From Paenibacillus sp. FSL H3-0469 (GTDB taxonomy: Bacteria; Bacillota; Bacilli; Paenibacillales; Paenibacillaceae), in NCBI RefSeq assembly GCF_038051945.1, contig NZ_CP150302.1, positions 3,720,001-3,784,000 of the forward strand: a stretch of 64,000 bases of DNA. The letters run 5' to 3'. The position numbers and the translations under genes are program-made. This document shows, in pieces, positions 1 through 8,790 of the stretch. Below the pieces are notes generated by a model. It did not search any database, was not told the origin of the DNA, and saw only the letters and a list, made by a program, of their open reading frames with translations. Each line of letters opens with the position of its first letter. Position 1 is the stretch's first letter.

Positions 1-1296
1 CTCAATCGAGGTATCCCCGCGCAGACCGTTACTCTGAGCCCAGCCGGTAATCCCCGGCCGTACATGATGCTTCACCATATACTTCGGAATCTCGCCGCGG
101 AACTGCTCTACAAAATAAGGGCGCTCCGGCCGCGGACCAACCACACTCATCTGCCCGAACAGTACATTAAAGAATTGCGGCAGCTCATCCAGACTCGTTC
201 GGCGGATAAACGTACCAAAGCGGGTCCGGCGCGGATCTTCCTTCGTGCTCCAGCCTGTGTCCACTTCACCGTCCGTCTGCATTTTCATGGAACGGAACTT
301 GTACATCATGAAATTACGGCGGTTCAGGCCCACCCGCTCCTGCTTGAAAATCACCGGTCCCGGTGAAGTCAGGCGCACTCCGAGCGCAACAATCAGCATC
401 ACCGGAGACAGCATAAGAATGGCGAACAAGGCGAACACAATATCAAACGCACGCTTTGCCATTTTGTTCCCGGCCATATCCAGCGGAATATCGCGCACAT
501 TAATCATCGGCATCCCGGCAAAGTTATCGAAATACGGACGGGCCGGCAGGTAATCGAAGAAGTCAGGGATAATCAGCGTCCGCATCCCGGCTTTCTCACA
601 AGTTGCAATAATAGCCGGGTATTTCGAGTGGGCATCCAGCGGCAGCGCCAGAATCACCTCATCGACAGGAAGCATCTCCAGCATAGCCTCCAACTGATCC
701 ACTGTACCCAGAATCGGCTTATACCGCTGCTCCTCAATGCCATCCCACTGATGGAAGTCATCCAGGAACCCGATAGCCTCATAGCCCAGCTCCGGATACT
801 GCTCCAGGTTGTTATAGAATCTTTTACCCAATGTGCCTGCACCAAGAATCAGGACGAACTGGCGGTTGAAGCCTTTTTCACGCAGCGACTTCAGCATCTT
901 CTTCAGCACATAACGGTACAGCATAATGGATAGAATATTGAAGCCCATGTAGATCGCCAGGTATTGCCGGGAGATATCAATTTCTCTCAAGAAGAACATT
1001 AGACCAAGCAGAATAAAAATACCCATAACATGTACCTGAAAAATTTTGACGAATTCATCAATGAACCGCTTCTTCCGCTTAGGCAAGTAGAGCGACACCA
1101 TAATCCCGATCAGTATGGCGATGGCCCCGTAAATAATGCTCCAGTAGGCATAGGATTCTACGGGTAGCGTCCGGTAGGACTCCAACAATCCGCTCTTGAA
1201 CTTCAGCCACCAGGCCGCCAGGAAGGACAACTGGATAATAAGGAAGTCAGCAACCATATAGAGTTGGGTTAGGAATCTCTGATTCCGGCGAATCAT
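1..1296 (-). CDS. Undecaprenyl-phosphate sugar phosphotransferase (WbaP/WsaP-like), C-terminus cut by window edge
   Basis: The reading frame runs from an ATG at 1296 to the window edge (432 codons, no stop). It predicts about four membrane helices in the first ~125 residues, a central nucleotide-binding-like segment (FVLILGAGTLGKRF, about residue 147) and a C-terminal bacterial sugar transferase domain with SPGPVIFKQERVGL, VGPRPERPYF and HVRPGITGWAQ. Family knowledge: these enzymes transfer a hexose-1-phosphate to undecaprenyl phosphate at the inner membrane face and start glycan repeat or S-layer glycan assembly. The start overlaps the stop of the upstream GT2 gene by four bases (ATGA), so the two are translationally coupled. 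As the last gene seen in the locus it is the probable initiating transferase. Which sugar it transfers cannot be read from the sequence. Confidence 0.9.
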   Translation of the reverse strand, partial: MIRRNQRFLTQLYMVADFLIIQLSFLAAWWLKFKSGLLESYRTLPVESYAYWSIIYGAIAILIGIMVSLYLPKRKKRFIDEFVKIFQVHVMGIFILLGLMFFLREIDISRQYLAIYMGFNILSIMLYRYVLKKMLKSLREKGFNRQFVLILGAGTLGKRFYNNLEQYPELGYEAIGFLDDFHQWDGIEEQRYKPILGTVDQLEAMLEMLPVDEVILALPLDAHSKYPAIIATCEKAGMRTLIIPDFFDYLPARPYFDNFAGMPMINVRDIPLDMAGNKMAKRAFDIVFALFAILMLSPVMLIVALGVRLTSPGPVIFKQERVGLNRRNFMMYKFRSMKMQTDGEVDTGWSTKEDPRRTRFGTFIRRTSLDELPQFFNVLFGQMSVVGPRPERPYFVEQFRGEIPKYMVKHHVRPGITGWAQSNGLRGDTSIE

Positions 1297-2246
1297 AATC
1301 TCACCTCAGCCTTCGATTCATTGCGGATACCGGCTTCGCCGGGAACATTCAGACTCTGTGCGGGTGTAGGTACCTTACGCGGGGCAATCAATGCGTTGCG
1401 CAGCAGCGATAGAGTGAACTTGACGCCGACGCCCGCATAGACCGCTCCATTTATCATACTATTGTAACGGCTGCTATAATGCTTCTTATGAAATAAAATC
1501 ATGGCCCGGTGAAACTCATACACAATCTTGAATGGTCTGCGGCGCGCACTGCCACCCTTCAGATGTACGATGGACGTCTGCGGATAATAATAAATCCCCC
1601 AGCCCGCTTCCTTGATCCTGTAACACCAATCCAGATCCTCTCCATACATAAAAAAGGTCTCATCCAGCCCGCCCACCTGCTCAATCGTCTCCCGGCGCAG
1701 CAGCATGAATGCTCCAACCAGACAATCTACCGGATATTCGTCATCCGGGTCCAGATAGCCGAGCTGATAGCCGTTGAACTTCGGACGGTCCGGGAACAGC
1801 TTACTGAAGCCAAACGCATAATAAAAGGACGCAGACGGTGTCGGGAACCCTCTCCGGCAGGCCTTATCAAGCGACCCGTCCGGCAGAATCACCTTACACC
1901 CGGACGCGCCAAGATCAAGGCGGCTGTCCATGAACGCAAGCATCGTCTCCAGCGTATCCTTACGGATCACGGTATCTGAATTGAGCAGCAGCACATAACG
2001 CCCGGAGGCGACCTCCATCCCCTGGTTATTCCCCTTGGCAAAGCCAACATTCTCCGAATTAGCGATTAACAGCACCTCCGGGAACTCCTTGCTTATCATC
2101 TCCACCGAGTCATCCTGGGAGTTATTATCTACTAGAATAATTTCATAGGAATAGCTTGTCTCCGAATCATACACCGACCTCAGACAATCCATCGTCAGGC
2201 GGCATGTGTTGTAATTTAGAATCAATATACTAACATCTACATTCAC
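1293..2246 (-). CDS. Family 2 glycosyltransferase, rhamnosyltransferase-like
   Basis: About 317 residues of the GT-A/GT2 fold. The N-terminus has the VSILILNYN strand and VDNNSQDDS, followed by the LLLNSDTV metal/nucleotide motif and a C-terminal GEDLDWCYRIKEAGW motif typical of WbbL/RfbF-type rhamnosyltransferases. I place the start at a GTG at 2246 because AGGAGAG lies seven bases upstream and the protein then begins right before the first beta strand; the in-frame ATG at 2285 has no ribosome site. It likely adds rhamnose from dTDP-L-rhamnose to the lipid-linked glycan, in keeping with the rfbB/rfbD genes just upstream. The donor is inferred, not proven. Confidence 0.85.
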   Translation of the reverse strand: MNVDVSILILNYNTCRLTMDCLRSVYDSETSYSYEIILVDNNSQDDSVEMISKEFPEVLLIANSENVGFAKGNNQGMEVASGRYVLLLNSDTVIRKDTLETMLAFMDSRLDLGASGCKVILPDGSLDKACRRGFPTPSASFYYAFGFSKLFPDRPKFNGYQLGYLDPDDEYPVDCLVGAFMLLRRETIEQVGGLDETFFMYGEDLDWCYRIKEAGWGIYYYPQTSIVHLKGGSARRRPFKIVYEFHRAMILFHKKHYSSRYNSMINGAVYAGVGVKFTLSLLRNALIAPRKVPTPAQSLNVPGEAGIRNESKAEVRL

Positions 2247-2297
2247 TGCTATACTCTCCTGACAAATATAGTAATCTATCGACAATTATTATAACAC

Positions 2298-2338
2298 AAA
2301 AACCTCGCTGATAGGCAGCGCCTGTTCAGGGAGGTTTT
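2298..2338 (-). terminator. Probable rho-independent terminator
   Basis: AAAACCTC and GAGGTTTT form an 8-bp stem with a loop of about 24 bases. On the minus strand it is followed by a run of T. It lies just downstream of the secreted-protein gene ending at 2403 and just upstream of the GT2 gene. Confidence 0.5.
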
Positions 2339-2402
2339 CCAAATGAGAATATTTCATTGGTTATTTGGTTAAGTTCCACCTCGAGTCAGTGTTATCCAAA
2401 GA

Positions 2403-3218
2403 TTAATTAAAAAAATCATTAGTAACAATGATTCTATTTCCTGGTCGGTCTACCCAATATAATTTATCCCCTATTAGTTCGACCCCTTGACCTGCCCCAT
2501 ATGTAGGCGCTTTAAGCCTTTCAATAAAATTAAAAGAAGTTCCGTCGAATTGATAGTGGTCCAATCCTTGCGTATATTTCTCACCGTATTTATTAGAACC
2601 ATGGAGATTACCATAAAGTTCATTATCTTTAAAAAAGATACCTTGATATCCACCCTCACCCCCAAATTGTTCAGACAATGCATAACTTGCTTGATATTCA
2701 AAGTTACTATTGTATCGTTTAATTTCATTTCTATCATGATAAACTACCCAGAAGGATCCTTTATATGTTGCTAGCGATTCTGCAGTGCCCTGTCCGATAT
2801 CATACTCCTTTACCAACTTTAAATCAGGTAACCTATATTTAACAATCCGGCTAATACGCTCTTCTTCCGGTGGAGACGAGTTGAAATTATACACTGTGGC
2901 ATACAAATAAGTACCGGATACAAAACAATCTCCAAAGGACATGAAGCGCCCTTTTACATCTCTACCTGCATAGGCATTCTTTTTTTCTGTTATATATTTC
3001 CCCGAAACATCATATACAGAAATTGTGTTTGACAGAGTGAAATTTGAATCCCTATCAGATGTCACATAGATTCTTTCCTGGTCAGCCCCCACTCCCTGCC
3101 ATGCTCTAAAAAAGTTCTTCATTTGTATAGATTTTGTAATGAGGCCATCGCCACTTCCAATTGTTGAAAAAGAAAATAAAGATGTCAAAACAATTATAAT
3201 AACAAATGCTTTTTTCAT
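2403..3218 (-). CDS. Secreted protein of unknown function, beta-propeller-like
   Basis: About 271 residues. The chosen ATG at 3218 has GGGAG eight bases upstream and starts a clear signal peptide (MKKAFVIIIVLTSLFSFSTIG); a longer frame to 3290 would bury it. The mature part is rich in short strands with repeated Tyr/Val-Asp turns (RIYVTSDRD, ISVYDVSGKYI, SRIVKYRLPDLKLV, NEIKRYNSNF, GDKLYWVDRPGNRIIV), which suggests a six-bladed propeller of the NHL/strictosidine-synthase-like type. There is no lipobox or wall-anchoring motif. Base composition is AT-rich compared with rfbD beside it, and it is flanked by terminator-like hairpins, so it may be an independent cassette insertion in the glycan operon. 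No function can be assigned. Confidence 0.75.
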   Translation of the reverse strand: MKKAFVIIIVLTSLFSFSTIGSGDGLITKSIQMKNFFRAWQGVGADQERIYVTSDRDSNFTLSNTISVYDVSGKYITEKKNAYAGRDVKGRFMSFGDCFVSGTYLYATVYNFNSSPPEEERISRIVKYRLPDLKLVKEYDIGQGTAESLATYKGSFWVVYHDRNEIKRYNSNFEYQASYALSEQFGGEGGYQGIFFKDNELYGNLHGSNKYGEKYTQGLDHYQFDGTSFNFIERLKAPTYGAGQGVELIGDKLYWVDRPGNRIIVTNDFFN

Positions 3219-3325
3219 ATTTAACACTCCCAGTCCATGGGTTTTACAATCATTTGATGTTCGGTTAAATATAGGTTTAATGGGCATCATAGCCTAAAAA
3301 AAACCTACCAAAAAACAGCACAACA

Positions 3326-3351
3326 CCCCTAACCGTTTGCCGGAATAGGGG
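3326..3351 (-). terminator. Probable terminator of rfbD
   Basis: CCCCTA pairs with TAGGGG, with a second inner CCG/CGG stem. On the minus strand the hairpin is followed by T-rich sequence. It lies about 80 bases past the rfbD stop. Confidence 0.6.
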
Positions 3352-3433
3352 ATGTGATCATATTACTCAGTTCAGTTACTTCTTAGGTGTCTAATTGTTA
3401 TCTCGTCACTTGCCGAGCTTCCCATTCCTGCAG

Positions 3434-4303
3434 CTATTTAAGCTCCAGTAAAAAGTCTCTAAGCCCTTCACGCCATGGACGGATATCCTGGAACCCGTTG
3501 GTACGGATCGCCAGATGCTCCATCACAGAGTTGCGTGGACGAGGCGCCGGACGGGGAAATTGCTCCGTCGCACAAGGTTCAAGCTTCGCTGTAAACTTCA
3601 GCCCCAGAAGTTCCTCGGCCTCAGCAAAGATCGCCTGTGTGAATTCATACCAGGTGCAAGAATCTGTGTTCGAGGCATGGTATACTCCATACTTTTCAGT
3701 CTGGATAAGCTCAAGCAAGAATCGTGCCAAGTCTACAGTATAGGTAGGCGAGCCTTTCTGGTCATCGACAACCTGCAGCAACGGCTTTTCCTGCCCCAGC
3801 TTCAACATGGTTTTGACAAAGTTATTGCCGTATTTGCCATAGACCCAAGAGGTACGTACGATAAAGAATTTAGAAGATAAGGACTGGACCAGAATTTCTC
3901 CTGCCCGTTTGGACTTACCATAGATACTCTTAGGATCAGTGTTATCATATTCATGGTAAGGCTGTTCCCCCATGCCATCGAAGACATAGTCCGTACTGAT
4001 ATAGACCAGCTTAGCCCCTGCCTTCTCAGCAGCGAGCGCTACATTCCGGCTTCCTGTAGCATTAATGAGGTACGCTGCATCAATATCTGTCTCCGCCGCA
4101 TCAACCGCTGTATGAGCCGCGCAATGGACGACCGCATCAGGCGCAAAAGCGCCGATGATCTCCAGACACTGGTCCAGATCGGTAATATCCATCTCCTGTC
4201 GGTCACAGCCCAGCACCTTATAATCCTCACCTTGAAGCAACAGCATAAGATCCTGGCCTAATTGTCCGGCTGCCCCCGTAACCAGTACCTTCATCTTCGC
4301 CAT
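3434..4303 (-). CDS. rfbD: dTDP-4-dehydrorhamnose reductase
   Basis: 289 residues, the usual length for RmlD/RfbD. It reduces dTDP-4-keto-L-rhamnose to dTDP-L-rhamnose with NAD(P)H in the cytoplasm. The N-terminal Rossmann motif is VTGAAGQLGQDL, there is the STDYVFDG strand, and the SDR YxxxK pair is in YGKSKRAGE. The ATG overlaps the rfbB stop (TAATG), which indicates coupling; an alternative ATG three codons on (MKVLVTGA) is equally plausible. It is the last step of the pathway whose rfbA and rfbC genes lie near 33 kb in this window, because the rfbC next to rfbB is destroyed. Confidence 0.95.
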   Translation of the reverse strand: MAKMKVLVTGAAGQLGQDLMLLLQGEDYKVLGCDRQEMDITDLDQCLEIIGAFAPDAVVHCAAHTAVDAAETDIDAAYLINATGSRNVALAAEKAGAKLVYISTDYVFDGMGEQPYHEYDNTDPKSIYGKSKRAGEILVQSLSSKFFIVRTSWVYGKYGNNFVKTMLKLGQEKPLLQVVDDQKGSPTYTVDLARFLLELIQTEKYGVYHASNTDSCTWYEFTQAIFAEAEELLGLKFTAKLEPCATEQFPRPAPRPRNSVMEHLAIRTNGFQDIRPWREGLRDFLLELK

Positions 4304-5325
4304 TACAGGGAATCTCCCAGACGGCTGCCGTACTGAAGTGCAGCATACTTCTGGTATTCACCAGACTGAATACGGGTCCACCATTCCTTGTTATTCAGAT
4401 ACCACTGAATAGTTTCCTTAATGCCGGTTTCAAAAGTGTGCTTAGGCTTCCAGCCCAGCTCATTCGTAATCTTCGTTGGATCAATGCCATAACGGCGGTC
4501 ATGTCCGAGGCGGTCCTGAACATACGTAATCAGCGAGTCTGGCTTGCCGAGCTCTTGAAGCACAGTATTCACAATATGCACATTCGTCCGCTCATTGTTG
4601 CCGCCGATGTTGTACACCTCGCCATTCCCGCCTTCATGAATAACCAGATCAATTGCGCTGCAGTGATCTTCAACATACAGCCAGTCACGGATATTCATTC
4701 CGTCTCCATACACAGGCAAAGCCTGATCTGCCAACGCACGCGAGATCATCAGCGGAATCAGTTTCTCCGGGAACTGATAAGGACCGTAGTTATTAGAGCA
4801 GCGGGTGATGTTAACAGGCAAACCGAAGGTTTCGTTGTAAGCACGCACCAGTAAATCTCCGCCTGCTTTACTTGCAGAATACGGGCTGTTAGGCGTCAGC
4901 GGTGTTTCTTCCGTGAACAGACCTGTAGCGCCAAGCGATCCATAGACCTCATCCGTGGACACTTGAACGAACTTAGTCACACTATATTTCTTAGCCGCAT
5001 CCAGTAGCACTTGAGTACCCAGCACATTCGTCTTCACAAACACTTCCGGCTCCAAAATACTCCGATCCACATGCGACTCCGCCGCAAAGTTAACAACCAC
5101 ATCCACGCCATCACCGATCAGCTTATCCATCGCTGCTACATCGGTAATATCCGCCTTCACAAACGTATAGTTAGGATGATTCTCAACAGATTTCAAGTTC
5201 TCCAGATTCCCCGCATACGTCAACGCATCTACATTGACGATGCGGTAATCTGGGTGTTGCTGAAGCATATATATTACGAAATTACTGCCGATGAAGCCTG
5301 CTCCGCCGGTAACTAGAAGTTTCAT
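4303..5325 (-). CDS. rfbB: dTDP-glucose 4,6-dehydratase
   Basis: 340 residues with the SDR NAD-binding motif VTGGAGFIGSNF at residues 5-16, the STDEVYG segment and the catalytic YSASKAGGD. It converts dTDP-glucose to dTDP-4-keto-6-deoxyglucose, the second step of dTDP-L-rhamnose synthesis. The start at 5325 (MKLLVTGG) fits known family N-termini and has an AAGGGTGG site nine bases upstream; an in-frame ATG at 5349 is unlikely. The gene is followed directly by rfbD with one base of overlap and preceded by a decayed rfbC. Confidence 0.96.
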   Translation of the reverse strand: MKLLVTGGAGFIGSNFVIYMLQQHPDYRIVNVDALTYAGNLENLKSVENHPNYTFVKADITDVAAMDKLIGDGVDVVVNFAAESHVDRSILEPEVFVKTNVLGTQVLLDAAKKYSVTKFVQVSTDEVYGSLGATGLFTEETPLTPNSPYSASKAGGDLLVRAYNETFGLPVNITRCSNNYGPYQFPEKLIPLMISRALADQALPVYGDGMNIRDWLYVEDHCSAIDLVIHEGGNGEVYNIGGNNERTNVHIVNTVLQELGKPDSLITYVQDRLGHDRRYGIDPTKITNELGWKPKHTFETGIKETIQWYLNNKEWWTRIQSGEYQKYAALQYGSRLGDSL

Positions 5326-5401
5326 ATCCCAAACCCACCCTTTATACATGATTGATACTTTCTAATTAATATCCCTTGAGATAGCTAATCTTTTTTTAGT
5401 A

Positions 5402-5924
5402 TTAGTAAAGATTCAATTCTGATCCTTATTAATTAGGTAAGCTAATCTTTTCTGATTAACCTAAATTCGCTGTCGTCCATTTCCCAGACATACGGATCAT
5501 TCATAGTATGCCACGGTCGCTCTTAAGGTAATAACATTCGTCAATTTATATACGACTTGTGTTTTGCAAAAACCTTACAAAATCCATACGCCCCCGCCTA
5601 GGCACAAGCAGCAGCGCTTAGTAAATTCCTCAGGATAACCCCGACCTATTGTCTGAATGGAGGAGAGTTGCGGCGAATATCCAAAAATTAAATCATATAT
5701 CGCCCCGTTAATCACACGAATTAGCCGGGTTTGTGATTTCGGATTCAGCTGGTAACACAGTTGACGTAATGGTAATGAAAGAGATTGATTGTCTTGGATA
5801 ACTTAAAGTTAATTCTGGCTTTATACATAATTTCTTCATTATAGCTCTCCATAAAAAGAACGGCTATCACCATGGACACCGGCTTCAGAACCTTAGCGAT
5901 CTAAACAAATGCACCCGTCAACCT
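5402..5924 (-). pseudogene. rfbC: Decayed dTDP-4-dehydrorhamnose 3,5-epimerase (rfbC remnant)
   Basis: No open frame is left, but pieces of RfbC can be read in order on the minus strand in shifting frames. They are a KVLKPV and GDSRS piece near 5857-5900, FMESYNEEIMYKARINFK at 5855-5802, a 37-codon piece at 5799-5689 that begins IQDNQSLSLPLR and continues YQLNPKSQTRLIRVINGAIYDL-like, TQVVYKLTN at 5562-5536, and a final SELNLY near 5402. They match the intact RfbC at 33563 (FVQDNQSYS, FQLNPKAQTKLVR, GSIFDV). At least one frameshift looks like loss of one T between the second and third pieces (AAG TT ATC instead of AAG TTT ATC). An in-frame TAG lies in the N-terminal part. Its position upstream of rfbB gives an ancestral rfbC-rfbB-rfbD order. 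Confidence 0.88.
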
Positions 5925-6352
5925 ATAATTTCAATAACAAAATTCTCACTTAATATCTATCTTGTGCCAGATTGTGAGCTTTGGCTAATGAAACCCGTTT
6001 ACCAGCCACCTTTAAGTACAACGAAACGTCAATTCTCTACAATTAATATATGCATTATTAACATCAGTGTTTTTACACTACTAAATTACTTCATTATCAA
6101 AAGATCAAAAGCTTAGACAATTTCCTCAGATTCATCTTGGACTTTACAAGACAATTATACCCCATTTCTCGAACACTTCCTAAAAAATCGCTACATCTCC
6201 CCCATGTGTTCTTCATCGGTGACAATATGGATATATTTTATATAATCTTACAGAAAATCCTTGGACACTTTCCTACGGGAAGAAGATCTTTATTTGTAAC
6301 CTAGGTTAACAGATCCAAGCATGAGCCCGTCCTCCATCAAAAATTATTTGTT
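5925..6352. other. AT-rich gap with a truncated reading frame
   Basis: No intact gene is seen in this stretch. Directly after the GT2 gene (stop at 6353) a GGAGG site on the minus strand leads to an ATG at 6322 and a ten-codon frame, MLGSVNLGYK, ending at 6290. This looks like the start of a lost gene, but the product cannot be identified. The rest has scattered stops in all frames. Confidence 0.5.
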
Positions 6353-7171
6353 TCACACTTCCTCCTTTAATAAATCATTTCTACTTTGATGTTTGACATC
6401 ATACTTTTTCAAGAATAAATTAAGCAAGGTCTTAATTAATAGCCAATTTCCTTTTATAGGACTGATTTTCGTTGGGATTTTCCCCCTTGGATATGAACGC
6501 GAAACAGGAATTTCTGTTACTTTATACCCTAGTTTTGGGGCTTGAACGGATAGATATCCAAGTAACTCATATGTTTCAAATATATCTCTGAAAGGCTGCA
6601 CTTTATGATCCAAAAGAAAGTCTAAAGAATGTGCTCTGAATCCATTAGTTGTGTCAGTATAATGGAATCCAGAAATCAGTGAAATAAAGGGTGCATGTAT
6701 AAGCTTGATAGCTAATTTTCTGCTTAAAGGAGTATTAACCTCAGTACCTCCCGGTACATAACGTGAACCTTGCACGAAGTCATACCCATCCTCAAGTTTT
6801 TTGATAAATTCAGGAATATCCTCCACACTGTCTTTATTATTACCATCCACTGTAATAACACCCGAATATTGTTCGTTAATTGCATACGAAAACCCCATCC
6901 GCAATTGGGCACTTAGTTTGCCTTTATCCTGTTTGGTCAGAAGAGCCCGTACATTCATTTCTAATAGAAATGAATCTGCTAATGATCCATCTGTACTGCC
7001 TCCATCAAGAATAATTATATCTACAACTTCAGAAAATCCTTTTAGTTTGGCCAACTGCTTTTGAATTTTTGCGCCTTCATTGATAACAGGAATGCACACA
7101 CAGTATTTGTTCGCTTTAGGCTTATATTCAGTAAGCTTAAAAGCGGGTATTTTCCATTCCCCGTTTAACAT
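6353..7171 (-). CDS. Family 2 glycosyltransferase (DPM1/polyprenyl-sugar type)
   Basis: 272 residues of a single GT-A domain. Visible motifs are CVCIPVINEGAKI, ILDGGSTDGS and the ITVDGNNKDS metal-binding region. The later DFVQGSRYVPGG and TDTTNGFRAHS segments are typical of dolichol/polyprenyl-phosphate hexose synthases. There are no C-terminal membrane helices, unlike the GtrB-like enzyme at 8791. A GGAG site precedes the ATG. It is the last intact gene of the AT-rich cassette and ends next to a truncated frame. It probably transfers a sugar to a lipid carrier or growing glycan; donor and acceptor are unknown. Confidence 0.82.
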   Translation of the reverse strand: MLNGEWKIPAFKLTEYKPKANKYCVCIPVINEGAKIQKQLAKLKGFSEVVDIIILDGGSTDGSLADSFLLEMNVRALLTKQDKGKLSAQLRMGFSYAINEQYSGVITVDGNNKDSVEDIPEFIKKLEDGYDFVQGSRYVPGGTEVNTPLSRKLAIKLIHAPFISLISGFHYTDTTNGFRAHSLDFLLDHKVQPFRDIFETYELLGYLSVQAPKLGYKVTEIPVSRSYPRGKIPTKISPIKGNWLLIKTLLNLFLKKYDVKHQSRNDLLKEEV

Positions 7172-7190
7172 AAATTAATTAGCTCCTTCA

Positions 7191-8000
7191 TTAGTTGTAG
7201 ATCGCCATCGCGTATGACAAAGCTTTTTCAACGCTCTCAACATTATTATTTAAAAGATTATCCTTCATTTCGATAGAGACCCAATTTGAATAACCTAAAG
7301 TCTTAAGAGCATGAGCAATTTTCACATGAGAAGTAGGATTTAAACCGATAAGGTTAAGATATGGTTCACTAATGTGGAAATGATTCAAATAAGGGAAACC
7401 TTCCTCAATAGCAGCAAAAATATTCTCTTCATTTAAAATAAGCGCTCCTGAATCTAAATGCAATTTAAAGCTAGGGTTTGCTACCTCCCGGACCAGTGAA
7501 ACCGCATCACTTGTGTTAGTGATAAAGTCACAACCGTACTGGACAGGATTAGGCTCAATACAAAAAACAACATTGTTTTTCGTTGCTTCGGCTCCTAAAT
7601 CATTAAAAAAAGGGATAGCTATTTCAAATTGTTCCTTCTTCGATAACTCCCCTGCCAACCTATTTTTAGGAGATCCAAACACAAGTGATTTAATACCCAT
7701 CTTTCCGGATAATTGAATTATCCCAGTCAAGTACTTAAGCATTTCCTCGCGCACTTCTTTGGAAAATAGATTCAGGTGGCTACGGCCGAATAGTAGGGAT
7801 TGCATAGCAACTAGTTCTATTCCTTTATGCGCCCAATCTTCTCTAACTTTCTCAGCTTCAATATCAGAAACATCTAAAGGGTTTGTCCAAATTTTCGTAG
7901 GTGCAACCTCGATTCCTTTAACACCCAGTTCATTAAGCAGAGCTATTACACTTATATCTTCTTTTGAGTCCCAAGCAATATTAGAAATTGATAGATTCAT
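7191..8000 (-). CDS. Sugar phosphate isomerase/epimerase-like TIM-barrel protein
   Basis: 269 residues with the AP-endonuclease-2/xylose-isomerase-like barrel pattern: ELGVKGIEVAPTKIW, LVAMQSLLFGRSHLNLF, FCIEPNPVQYGCDF (metal-binding Glu), FKLHLDSGALIL (His/Asp) and YLNHFHISEPYL, then WVSIEMKDN near the C-terminus. These are the places where the family binds its divalent metal. It overlaps the upstream epimerase-like gene by 20 bases, so the two are co-translated. In this context it probably acts on a nucleotide or free sugar intermediate for a special residue of the glycan; the substrate is not predictable. Confidence 0.8.
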   Translation of the reverse strand: MNLSISNIAWDSKEDISVIALLNELGVKGIEVAPTKIWTNPLDVSDIEAEKVREDWAHKGIELVAMQSLLFGRSHLNLFSKEVREEMLKYLTGIIQLSGKMGIKSLVFGSPKNRLAGELSKKEQFEIAIPFFNDLGAEATKNNVVFCIEPNPVQYGCDFITNTSDAVSLVREVANPSFKLHLDSGALILNEENIFAAIEEGFPYLNHFHISEPYLNLIGLNPTSHVKIAHALKTLGYSNWVSIEMKDNLLNNNVESVEKALSYAMAIYN

Positions 8001-8775
8001 CTATAATCCTCTTCTCTCGCTCAATAAATTCAGATATTTCAGAAAGAACAATTTCCTTGGATGCTAAATATCCTTGGTTTGGCTCTGAAGTAAACAAAGA
8101 GGCGTGCTTACTAAGCATATTGTAATAGACAGGTTTTTTTTCCGTTTCATTCACAAAAGATACACCCGCAGATCCTGCTATTTCCGAAGCACTGACTGGT
8201 TCTGTCGCAAAATTCACTAACGAGAGTGAATTGTTCAGCGCAATTTGAATATCATTCCATAAGCGATCCATATTATAAAATTGAAATTCTGATTGATAGT
8301 GGGTTAAATCTAAAGTATTTGTATGGATCAAATCAAAAATAAAATTCTTTTTTAGCCCCTTACCAAATAGTCCTGGAAGTCTAATAATCAAATGATTATC
8401 GAAGTTATCCACTACAAACTGCTCCAAATAAAAACGATGACGGCCATAAGGTTCCGTTTTGTCCGGTTCAATTATTGAATCTTCATCTACATTAACTGGA
8501 TTCATATATACATCGACTGTAGAAATCAAAATAAATTTCTCTGCCTTCACATTTCTTAAAGAGCTAATTAATTTATTTATATTATCGATATCTTCTTGAG
8601 GAGCTTTATTAGCTTTCCATTTCACTGCTGGTGCCGCTGCACAAACAACAACTCTGTATTCTTTATTTTGTATTGTTTCAATATTCGAAGAGTTATACAA
8701 ATCATCAAAATCAGTTTGGGTTAGCAGCGTTTGGCCCACAAAACCTGTATAACCTACAAGACAACTTTTATTCAT
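7981..8775 (-). CDS. NAD-dependent epimerase/dehydratase-like (SDR) protein
   Basis: 264 residues, short for the extended SDR family. The N-terminus has a degenerate Rossmann motif (LVGYTGFVGQTLL), a VVCAAAPAVKWKANK stretch where the family has the NAA motif, FILISTVDVY, and YGRHRFYLE as the likely YxxxK equivalent (Tyr-Gly-Arg-His-Arg, so the Lys is replaced by Arg). That replacement makes classical SDR catalysis uncertain. AGGAGG precedes the ATG. It sits between GtrB-like and isomerase genes and probably helps make an unusual sugar. Confidence 0.72.
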   Translation of the reverse strand: MNKSCLVGYTGFVGQTLLTQTDFDDLYNSSNIETIQNKEYRVVVCAAAPAVKWKANKAPQEDIDNINKLISSLRNVKAEKFILISTVDVYMNPVNVDEDSIIEPDKTEPYGRHRFYLEQFVVDNFDNHLIIRLPGLFGKGLKKNFIFDLIHTNTLDLTHYQSEFQFYNMDRLWNDIQIALNNSLSLVNFATEPVSASEIAGSAGVSFVNETEKKPVYYNMLSKHASLFTSEPNQGYLASKEIVLSEISEFIEREKRIIDESINF

Positions 8776-8790
8776 TGAGAATCCTCCTGA

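Noticed and set aside
2285..2297. TATAAT-like sequence on the minus strand as promoter of the GT2 gene
   Set aside because: The hexamer is good but no -35 is found at normal spacing; the gene can be read from the operon upstream.
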